From CAZSPT01 sp964608895 (lineage in GTDB: Bacteria; Patescibacteriota; Patescibacteriia; 2-01-FULL-39-33): a stretch of 12,095 nt of DNA. Positions 1 to 5,768 of this stretch are shown one piece after another. Where the stretch lies: assembly GCA_964608895.1 (NCBI GenBank), contig CAZSPT010000025.1, positions 1 to 12,095 of the forward strand, read 5' to 3'. The notes below the pieces were generated by a model that was not told the DNA's origin, made no database searches, and worked only from the letters and a program-made list of their open reading frames with translations. A program made the translations under genes and the position numbers. The first letter of the stretch is position 1. The number at the start of each line of letters is the position of its first letter.

Positions 1-835
1 GATCGCTGATAATGCGGACCGCTTTGGTTCCTTTATTCCCGAGTTCTTGAAAATCTTGGCCGATCAAGGCGCAAATTTGAGAAACAATTCCGGCCATTTT
101 GCCGGTTTGATAGACGCTGGAATAGCCGGAAAGAACCGCTGCCGTCCGCTCCAAGCCCATTCCGGTATCAACATTTTTTTGATTTAACGGCCGGTAGCGG
201 CCGTCGGTTTCCCGGTGGTATTCCATAAAAACATTATTCCAAATTTCAACCCAGTTGTTATTTTCTGATTGGAAATCAACTGGCGGTTTATCCGAGCCGG
301 CCCAATAAAAAATTTCAGTATCCGGACCGCAAGGGCCGGTTTGGCCGGCCGGACCCCACCAGTTTTCTTCCCGGCCGAGAAAGGCGATCCGAGCTTTGGG
401 AATCCCGATTTTTTTCCAAAGCTCGGCTGATTGATTGTCGGCCGGAACCTTATCATCGCCGGCAAAACAGGAAACAGCCAATTTTTCCGGAGCAATTTCC
501 AACTCTTTGGTTAAAAATTCAAAACTTAAAGCAATTGCTTCTTCCTTCCAATAGTCGCCAAGCGACCAATTACCGAGCATTTCAAAAAAAGTCAAATGCC
601 AAGGATCGCCAACATTGGCAATATCAGTGGTCCGAAGACATTTTTGAACATTAGCCAGCCGGCGGCCGGCCGGATGACTTTCTCCAAGAAGATAAGGAGT
701 CAGCGGATGCATCCCGGCGGTTGTGAATAAAACACTTGGATCATTTTCCGGCACTAGAGAAGTTCCCGGAATAATTCGGTGGTCTTTTGATTCAAAAAAG
801 CCAAGATATTTTTGCCGAAGCTCTTTAATTGTCAT
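1..835 (-). CDS. alaS: Alanine--tRNA ligase, N-terminal part (3' end outside the window)
   Basis: AlaRS charges tRNA-Ala with alanine in the cytoplasm, a class II synthetase reaction. Starting at the ATG at 833-835, 278 codons read open to the window edge, all within the N-terminal aminoacylation domain (PF01411 type). Visible hallmarks are NDPSVLFTTAGM (31-42), the motif 2 region VQKCLRTTD (63-71), FFEMLGNWSLGDYW (83-96), GPCGPDTEIFY (167-177), EIWNNVFMEY (197-206) and motif 3 DTGMGLERTAAVL (223-235). The reading stops at VRIISD, where other family members continue IADHIR. GPCGPDTEI has Asp where many homologues have Cys or Ser. The start lies 17 nt after the mnmA stop, with no clear Shine-Dalgarno, so it is probably the last seen gene of the carS-dagK-mnmA operon. 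Whether the editing and C-Ala domains are present cannot be seen. Confidence 0.97.
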   Translation of the reverse strand, partial: MTIKELRQKYLGFFESKDHRIIPGTSLVPENDPSVLFTTAGMHPLTPYLLGESHPAGRRLANVQKCLRTTDIANVGDPWHLTFFEMLGNWSLGDYWKEEAIALSFEFLTKELEIAPEKLAVSCFAGDDKVPADNQSAELWKKIGIPKARIAFLGREENWWGPAGQTGPCGPDTEIFYWAGSDKPPVDFQSENNNWVEIWNNVFMEYHRETDGRYRPLNQKNVDTGMGLERTAAVLSGYSSVYQTGKMAGIVSQICALIGQDFQELGNKGTKAVRIISD

Positions 836-852
836 ATTGGATTATTTTACCA

Positions 853-1929
853 CTAAAAAATGCTTTCTGCAAGAATTGATTTATCAATTATTCCCCCGCC
901 GAGCAGGCGTTGGCGGTCATAAAAAACAGCAGATTGGCCGGGAGCCGGGGCTCGCTGACGACGGGAAAATTCCAACTTAACCCCCTGATCGGCGGCCGTT
1001 ATCCGGCAACTAACCGGCCGAGCCTGATAGCGGAGTTGAACTTGGGCGAAAATCGGAAGTTTTGGCCGGCCACTCGGCCAGCTGACTTCCCGGCAAAAAA
1101 TAATTTTTTGGTAAATATCTGAATTTCTTTGGTTTTTGACCACTATCAGCCGATTATTTTGAAAATCAAATCCGCTCACGTACCAGGGTCCGCCGGCGAG
1201 ATCCAGGCCGGTTCGTTGACCAAGAGTATAGCAAGGCAAACCCTGATGGCGGCCGAGAATTTTTCCTTGAGGATTAATGATTTCTCCGTCGGAGAAATTA
1301 AGCTTTTGTTTTAAAAAATCACAATATTCTTTTTCACCGAGAAAACAAGCTCCACGGCTCTCCCGGGCGGTCGGCAGTCCCCAACTGTCGGTCAATTTGA
1401 TAATTTCGGATTTTTGGCGGTCGCCAAGAGGAAAAATCAGCCGGGAAAGATTTTTTTGAATTAATCGATAAAGAAAATATGACTGGTCTTTTGTCCGGTC
1501 CCGAGCCCGGCGGATTCCGACAACTTTTTTACCGGCGGAATTTAGCCGATGGTCCAATCTGGCATAATGGCCGGTTGCCAAATAATCGGCCTGGAAACGG
1601 TCCTGAGCAATTTCCGCCAATCGGCCGAATTTTATTAATTTATTACAGTGAACACAGGGATTTGGAGTTTCCCCAAATTGTTCAGCTTCCAGAAAATCGT
1701 CAACCACTAATTTTTTAAACAGCCGACGAAGATCAAGGATTTCAAGTTTTAATTCCAGAAATTTAGCCGTTTTTTCGGCTTGGGCGAGGGCTTGGCGGCC
1801 GCCGGCCAGATTAGTCTCCGGCCAAAGCCGCAGAAAAAATCCGGTTATTTGATAACCCTGATTTTTCAACAGAACAGCGGCGGCGGCGGAATCTCGGCCG
1901 CCGGAAAAAGCAACAGCGATTTTTTTCAT
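853..1929 (-). CDS. mnmA: tRNA-specific 2-thiouridylase MnmA
   Basis: MnmA adenylates U34 of tRNA-Lys/Glu/Gln with ATP and replaces its O2 with sulfur, giving the s2U of mnm5s2U-type wobble bases. The 358-aa length is normal. The N-terminal PP-loop is SGGRDSAAAA (9-18), and the usual Val after SGG is Arg here. NPCVHCNKLIKFG (90-102) holds the catalytic Cys92, and GACFLGEKEYCDFL (193-206) holds the second catalytic Cys195. ATGHYAR (118-124), KDQSYFLY (147-154), YTLGQRTGLDLAGG (234-247) and the C-terminal PGQSAVFYD (330-338) plus LGGGII (343-348) complete the PP-loop, central and beta-barrel domains. The ATG is 1 nt after the dagK stop, and a GGAAG five bases upstream, inside the dagK end, serves as ribosome site. 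It is followed by alaS, so two tRNA-acting genes sit together. The sulfur donor (IscS or Tus relay) is not in the window. Confidence 0.96.
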   Translation of the reverse strand: MKKIAVAFSGGRDSAAAAVLLKNQGYQITGFFLRLWPETNLAGGRQALAQAEKTAKFLELKLEILDLRRLFKKLVVDDFLEAEQFGETPNPCVHCNKLIKFGRLAEIAQDRFQADYLATGHYARLDHRLNSAGKKVVGIRRARDRTKDQSYFLYRLIQKNLSRLIFPLGDRQKSEIIKLTDSWGLPTARESRGACFLGEKEYCDFLKQKLNFSDGEIINPQGKILGRHQGLPCYTLGQRTGLDLAGGPWYVSGFDFQNNRLIVVKNQRNSDIYQKIIFCREVSWPSGRPKLPIFAQVQLRYQARPVSCRITAADQGVKLEFSRRQRAPAPGQSAVFYDRQRLLGGGIIDKSILAESIF

Positions 1930-1930
1930 A

Positions 1931-2833
1931 TTATCTTCCGGTTATCACTTTAACCGCCCGGGGAATAATTTCAATTTTTATTTTTTCGGGCAATTCAAGA
2001 TAATCACCGTCAATCTGGCAGCTTTTTTGAGGGCGGCCGAGACTGATTTCAAAAGTCTGGCCGTCAACGGTAAAAACCTGTTGAGGCGGATTTTGAAACC
2101 AAACCAGATGAAAAAAAATTTTTAAAAGAGAAACAAAAGTTTTATTGGTTAAGACAAAAAGATTAAGAACGCCGTCAGCGGGATCTATCTTTTTTTTAGT
2201 TTTTAAGCCGAAATAGTTTAAGGCGTTAAAAACGATTAAACTGTTTCCTTTAATCCAAAAAGTCCGTTCGGCGGTTTTAATTTTAAATTTCATTCTTTTA
2301 ATTTTTATCTTATTGAACACAAATCTAAGCGGATAGCCGAAAAATCCCAACCTTTTTTTAATTTCATCGGAAGTTTCAGTGACCACCTGGGAGATATAGC
2401 CGACCGAAAAACCAACAACAAAATAATGGCAGCCGTTTATTAATCCGGTGTCAATCCAGCTGGTTTTTTCCGGCCGGTCAAATAATTTCAAGGCCCGCTT
2501 CAAACTAAAAGGAATTCCAAACTCTAAAGCGATAACATTGGCCGAACCGAACGGAATAATTGCCAAAGGAATTTTTAAATTATTTTTCAAAATAGTTCGA
2601 ACAGCCACTTTAACAGTTCCGTCGCCGCCGACCGCCACCATTAGTTTGGCGTTTGAAAAACTGTACTTTTTGATTTTCTCCTCAAAATCGGAGGTCAAAG
2701 GGAGCCAGGTCAGAGAATAGCCGAGTTTTTTTAACCGGCCGGCGACCATTTCAGCAACATCTTTTTTAGTTTCAATTCCGGCCTTGGAATTGAAAATTAC
2801 CACTGCTTTCGGGGAGTTTTTCCTTTTGTCCAT
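1931..2833 (-). CDS. Diacylglycerol/lipid kinase family protein (DagK/YegS type)
   Basis: A soluble lipid kinase of the PF00781 (DAGK_cat) superfamily that transfers phosphate from ATP to a lipid alcohol, classically diacylglycerol to phosphatidic acid. The N-terminal fold begins VVIFNSKAG (11-19). The ATP-binding signature VAVGGDGTVK is at 66-75, and the IIPFGSANVIALEFGIP segment (92-108) matches the family's IPxGTxNdfA motif, with Ser-Ala in place of Thr-Gly. The C-terminal beta-sandwich ends in QIDGDYLELPEKIKIEIIP (273-291), the typical family ending. The 300-aa length is normal. The start ATG is 3 nt after the carS-like stop, and the SD-like GGTGG that precedes it also encodes the last two Trp codons of that gene, so translational coupling is likely. 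Pairing with a CDP-lipid synthase suggests the two act in series. The true substrate (diacylglycerol, polyprenol, sphingoid base) cannot be told from sequence. Confidence 0.88.
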   Translation of the reverse strand: MDKRKNSPKAVVIFNSKAGIETKKDVAEMVAGRLKKLGYSLTWLPLTSDFEEKIKKYSFSNAKLMVAVGGDGTVKVAVRTILKNNLKIPLAIIPFGSANVIALEFGIPFSLKRALKLFDRPEKTSWIDTGLINGCHYFVVGFSVGYISQVVTETSDEIKKRLGFFGYPLRFVFNKIKIKRMKFKIKTAERTFWIKGNSLIVFNALNYFGLKTKKKIDPADGVLNLFVLTNKTFVSLLKIFFHLVWFQNPPQQVFTVDGQTFEISLGRPQKSCQIDGDYLELPEKIKIEIIPRAVKVITGR

Positions 2834-2836
2834 AAG

Positions 2837-3385
2837 CTACCACCAAACTTTTTTTATTTTTAAGGAAAAAGCGATTAAATTAGTTAAAGGATGGAGAATT
2901 AAAGTTAAAACAGCGGCCGCGGCGGCAATTTTCCAATCCAGCCGAACCAACCAGAAGACGGCGGCAAAAAAACCGATTAAAAAATCAAGCTGGTCAAAAA
3001 TCGGCCAGGAGTGGCCGGAGCCGATTGCCAGCCGTCTTTTAAAAAAACTTTTCAATAGATCGCCGAGAACCGCTCCAAGGCCGGCTAGGATTCCAAACCA
3101 GAACCAGCTTTGGCAATAATCTAAAAGAGAAATTTCAGCAAAGAATTCTACCTGGCCGGCAAAAGTCTGAAATCCGGCAATCGTTAAAGCGGCAATTATT
3201 CCGACAAACAGACCCCGCCAAGTTTTATTTTTCCCAAAAACAGGCTGACCGTTGAATTTTCGCCCGTTGTCAACCGGTCGATCTAAAAATTTCAACCAGC
3301 CGAATCTGGCGGCGACTGTCGGCGCCATATTGGCAAAATAAGCCGGGAGAGTAAAATAAAAAGCGGTTAAAAACAGTTCAACCAT
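2837..3385 (-). CDS. CarS-like CDP-archaeol synthase family protein (CTP:lipid-phosphate cytidylyltransferase)
   Basis: An integral membrane enzyme of the PF01864 (CarS, formerly DUF46) family, distantly related to CdsA. Archaeal members convert unsaturated archaetidic acid plus CTP into CDP-archaeol. From the ATG at 3383-3385 it is 182 aa with about five hydrophobic segments (roughly 2-22, 58-76, 93-112, 133-148, 152-172). The family motifs are present in order: YFANMAP (16-22), DRPVDNG (35-41), FGKNKTWRG (50-58), GDLLKSFFKRR (108-118) and DQLDF (131-135). An in-frame TTG two codons upstream (3391) could also start it. I prefer the ATG because the promoter's predicted start point lies near 3396, leaving a leader of about 11 nt. 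It heads the operon and its stop is 3 nt before the lipid kinase. In a bacterium the product is more plausibly CDP-diacylglycerol or another CDP-lipid than CDP-archaeol (inference). Confidence 0.87.
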   Translation of the reverse strand: MVELFLTAFYFTLPAYFANMAPTVAARFGWLKFLDRPVDNGRKFNGQPVFGKNKTWRGLFVGIIAALTIAGFQTFAGQVEFFAEISLLDYCQSWFWFGILAGLGAVLGDLLKSFFKRRLAIGSGHSWPIFDQLDFLIGFFAAVFWLVRLDWKIAAAAAVLTLILHPLTNLIAFSLKIKKVWW

Positions 3386-3402
3386 AAGCAAAACTTTTTA
3401 TT

Positions 3403-3431
3403 ATAATACCATCTATTTTTAAAAATTTCAA
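3403..3431 (-). promoter_or_regulatory. Sigma-70-type promoter of the carS-like/dagK/mnmA/alaS operon
   Basis: On the minus strand a -35 TTGAAA (3426-3431) is followed by a 17-nt spacer and a -10 TATTAT (3403-3408). An overlapping TATAAT (3400-3405) gives an alternative with 20-nt spacing. The start point should fall near 3396, only about 11 nt before the ATG at 3385, which explains why no Shine-Dalgarno is seen. The -35 overlaps the trailing T-rich bases of the upstream terminator. Motif reading only. Confidence 0.6.
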
Positions 3432-3459
3432 ATAAAAAGGCAGGTTTTTGCAACCTGCC
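3431..3459 (-). terminator. Rho-independent terminator after the receiver-like gene
   Basis: A perfect 8-bp inverted repeat (GGCAGGTT at 3439-3446, AACCTGCC at 3452-3459) with a 5-nt loop is followed on the minus strand by TTTTTATT (3438-3431). It lies 7 nt past the stop codon at 3467-3469. The strong GC stem and T-tract make a classical intrinsic terminator that separates the ATPase block from the lipid/tRNA block. Confidence 0.87.
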
Positions 3460-3466
3460 GTAATTG

Positions 3467-3874
3467 TTAGTTCGTCTTCTCTACTTCGGATATCTCTCGA
3501 CCAACCGCTCTGACTAACTGATTAACCGGAACATGACCGATAATCAAGTTAGAGGTGATTTGCTTGGAATATTCTTCCTGAACTTTCCAACTGTCCCTGA
3601 GATAATCCCCGTTTGACCAAATTATCACCGGAACCGGCAGATTAATCATTTTGAAAATATCCAGAATTTCTTCGGCACTCTCCCGGTCGGGGTCCCTTGC
3701 TAGATAAAAAACCACCAATTTTAGATTGGGATTTTTGAAAAGTTTTCCTTTTCTTCGGACCTCTTGAAAAGAACAGCCGACAACGGAGAATCCGTTGTTT
3801 TGAAATCCCAGCTTTAGAGCGTCCAATTTCTCAATATCCCGGCCGAGATAGACGACTAACCTCTGTTTTGCCAT
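3467..3874 (-). CDS. Small receiver-like (CheY-fold) protein lacking the phospho-acceptor Asp
   Basis: A 135-aa soluble protein that I do not recognise as a named family. Its secondary structure pattern suggests a response-regulator receiver fold: beta1 RLVVYLG (5-11), beta2 GFSVVGCSF (28-36), beta3 LKLVVFYLA (51-59), beta4 VPVIIWSNGD (81-90) with the conserved small hydroxyl residue Ser87, and a final NLIIGHVPVNQLVRAVGREI (109-128) resembling the KPF-L end of receivers. The expected Asp at the end of beta3 is absent (Phe56/Tyr57; Asp61 is offset), there is no clear Asp pair after beta1, and the usual Lys before Pro is replaced (His114-Val-Pro). If the fold is right it is a pseudo-receiver, signalling by binding rather than phosphorylation. 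It follows the ATPase gene by 91 nt, has its own strong Shine-Dalgarno, and is the last gene before the terminator. The fold is inferred. Confidence 0.75.
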   Translation of the reverse strand: MAKQRLVVYLGRDIEKLDALKLGFQNNGFSVVGCSFQEVRRKGKLFKNPNLKLVVFYLARDPDRESAEEILDIFKMINLPVPVIIWSNGDYLRDSWKVQEEYSKQITSNLIIGHVPVNQLVRAVGREISEVEKTN

Positions 3875-3881
3875 CTTTTTT

Positions 3882-3887
3882 CCTCCT
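3882..3887 (-). promoter_or_regulatory. Strong Shine-Dalgarno of the receiver-like gene
   Basis: AGGAGG on the minus strand, 7 nt before the ATG at 3872-3874. This is the only full consensus ribosome site in the window. Most other starts show weak sites or none, so this gene may be translated more strongly than its neighbours. It firmly sets the start codon. Confidence 0.85.
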
Positions 3888-3926
3888 ACTTTTCTTTAGT
3901 TGTCAAAAAAACTTCTTTAGAATATT

Positions 3927-3955
3927 AATTTATCAAAAAAATACCAATCAGTCAA
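3927..3955 (-). promoter_or_regulatory. Possible internal promoter before the receiver-like gene
   Basis: In the AT-rich 91-nt gap, TTGACT (3950-3955) is separated by 17 nt from TAAATT (3927-3932) on the minus strand. The -35 is good and the -10 is poor. It would give a leader of roughly 45 nt containing the AGGAGG site, and would allow the small protein to be expressed separately from the ATPase. Confidence 0.35.
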
Positions 3956-3965
3956 ATTTAACCGA

Positions 3966-5744
3966 TTATTCGGATTTCAAAGATTTAGGCGCCTGGCGAT
4001 CCGACCGATTGGTTTCAGGTTTATTTTGTTTTTCGCTTTTTGATTTTGAAAATTTAACCGGTTCATCCTTCAAGGCTTCAGTCAAGCTCACCTCCGGCGC
4101 TTCGGAAACTTTTTTCTCAAGCGACGATTCAGTTCGGGGCTTTTTAAAGCCGGTTGTTTGAGTTTTATCCAATTGTTCCAACTTTGAATCACGTTCGGTT
4201 TTTTTTAGCCGACGATTTTCCTTGACTTTTTTAAAACATTCACTGCAATAGACTGGACGGCCGGGCTCTGGTTTGAAATTAACCTTTGCCTCACGGCCGC
4301 AGGCGGCGCAGACAGTCCGGTATTCTTCCATTTTATTCAGCTGACTTTCTTTTTGAAACTTTTTTTGGTTGAATTCCGGCTTAGTCTCTTTTTTCTTTTC
4401 CGGCCTTGGTGAAGTTTCCGATCTTTTTTTTGAAGTGGTATCAATAACATTGTCGCTCAAATCCATTCCACTCCAGCGGTTTATTTTATCCTCAACTGTT
4501 TTTCTCGGCCGAGCGTAGCGCTCCCGGGAAACTTTAACGGTTTTTTCAGCGCTGCCGGTCCGGCGGTCTTCAAAAAGCGGCGGTAAAGTAGTCGCCGAAA
4601 ACGGATCAGAAGAAATCTGGTCAATCATTAACTTGAGATAAATATTAAAGGCCGGCAAATTGACTAAATCTTCTTCGGTAAAAGTCGGGGTAAATTCTTT
4701 AACTAATTGCTCGGCGTCCAAAGCGCCGACTCGGAAAGAGATTAAAGTGCCGATATTGCCGAAAATCGCCGCTACAACGTTTTCCGGAAGCTGTTCAATA
4801 AATTGATGGGCGATAACAAGGTTAAGTCGGTATTTCCGGGCCTCCGAAAGAATATCGGCAAAGCTGTCAGTCGCGAAGTTTTGAAACTCGTCAACATAGA
4901 GATAAAAATCTCGGCGAGCTTCTTCGGTAATGTCAACTCGGCTCATCGCTGCCAAATAAAGCTTAGTGACAATCATTGAGCCAAGAAGCTGCATCGTATC
5001 TTCGCCGATTCTCCCTTTGGAAAGATTAAGAATTAAAATCTTATTGGAATCAATGATTTTCCGCATGTCAATTGTTGATTTAACCTGGCCAACAATGTTT
5101 CTAATTAGAAAATTTGACAAAAATTGGCCGACTTTATTTTGAATCGGCGAAATCACTTCCTGCAGAACCCGGTCATTCCATTTAGTGTATTCGTTGGTCC
5201 AAAATGACTTAACGACCGGATCTTTTATTTTCTCAACCACTTTTTCCCGATATCTTTTGTCAACCAAAATTCTCATAATCCCTAAAAGAGTGCTGCCGGG
5301 GTAATCCAGTAAAGCCAGGATGGCGTTTCTCAAAATATACTCCAACCGGGGACCCCAGCTCTCGGCAAACTGTTTTTTAAAGACTCCGACTAATCCGGAA
5401 GCGACTAAATGCTTGTTTTTTTCTTCAACCGCTTCCAAAACATTGAAGGCGATTGGAAAAACAGTATCAGCTGGATTAAAATAAACAACGTCGTTAATCC
5501 GTTCAGCAGGAATGTAGTCAAGAATTTTTTCGGCGGTGTCGCCGTGGGGGTCAATATAACAGCAACCTTTGCCGGACAAAATATCGGAAATAATCATATT
5601 TTCCAGTAAGGTTGTTTTACCCATTCCGGTTTTTCCAATAATGTAAATATGGCGGCGGCGGTCTTCCTGTTTAATTCCAAATCTTTTTTCCTGGCCGCGG
5701 AAATTGGTTTGGGCGAAAATTGTTATTTCTTCTGACTTAGGCAT
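3966..5744 (-). CDS. VirD4/TraG/HerA-like P-loop ATPase with C-terminal zinc-knuckle tail (Patescibacteria type)
   Basis: A 592-aa ATPase of the FtsK/HerA superfamily, usually annotated as type IV secretion DNA-transfer protein or DUF87 ATPase. Such enzymes are hexameric pumps for DNA or protein. The Walker A is GKTGMGKTT (37-45), followed by the family-typical YIDPHGD (63-69). The Walker B is YLYVDEFQNF (281-290), then SEARKYRLNLVIAHQ (300-314). FGNIGTLISFRVG (328-340) and the following DAEQLVKEF (343-351) match the C-terminal part of TraG/TrwB-like domains. No transmembrane segment is visible, unlike classical VirD4, so the membrane protein encoded 24 nt upstream may be its anchor (inference). 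From about 395 the chain becomes charged and low-complexity, interrupted by a four-Cys site (C479, C482, C500, C503) of the CxxC-x17-CxxC type that ends in CSECF, probably binding zinc. No relaxase or pilin genes accompany it, so conjugation is not supported here. A role in DNA uptake, export or envelope assembly is open. Confidence 0.87.
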   Translation of the reverse strand: MPKSEEITIFAQTNFRGQEKRFGIKQEDRRRHIYIIGKTGMGKTTLLENMIISDILSGKGCCYIDPHGDTAEKILDYIPAERINDVVYFNPADTVFPIAFNVLEAVEEKNKHLVASGLVGVFKKQFAESWGPRLEYILRNAILALLDYPGSTLLGIMRILVDKRYREKVVEKIKDPVVKSFWTNEYTKWNDRVLQEVISPIQNKVGQFLSNFLIRNIVGQVKSTIDMRKIIDSNKILILNLSKGRIGEDTMQLLGSMIVTKLYLAAMSRVDITEEARRDFYLYVDEFQNFATDSFADILSEARKYRLNLVIAHQFIEQLPENVVAAIFGNIGTLISFRVGALDAEQLVKEFTPTFTEEDLVNLPAFNIYLKLMIDQISSDPFSATTLPPLFEDRRTGSAEKTVKVSRERYARPRKTVEDKINRWSGMDLSDNVIDTTSKKRSETSPRPEKKKETKPEFNQKKFQKESQLNKMEEYRTVCAACGREAKVNFKPEPGRPVYCSECFKKVKENRRLKKTERDSKLEQLDKTQTTGFKKPRTESSLEKKVSEAPEVSLTEALKDEPVKFSKSKSEKQNKPETNRSDRQAPKSLKSE

Positions 5745-5768
5745 TCCAAAAATAATTTATTGATAAAA

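Noticed and set aside
184..495. A minus-strand frame of 103 codons inside alaS
   Set aside because: AlaS motifs run continuously through this stretch in another frame of the same strand, so this frame is a shadow.
3386..3391. TTG start two codons upstream for the CarS-like gene
   Set aside because: It is possible, but the ATG at 3383-3385 is the stronger codon and still fits the predicted transcript start, and the two extra residues add nothing conserved.
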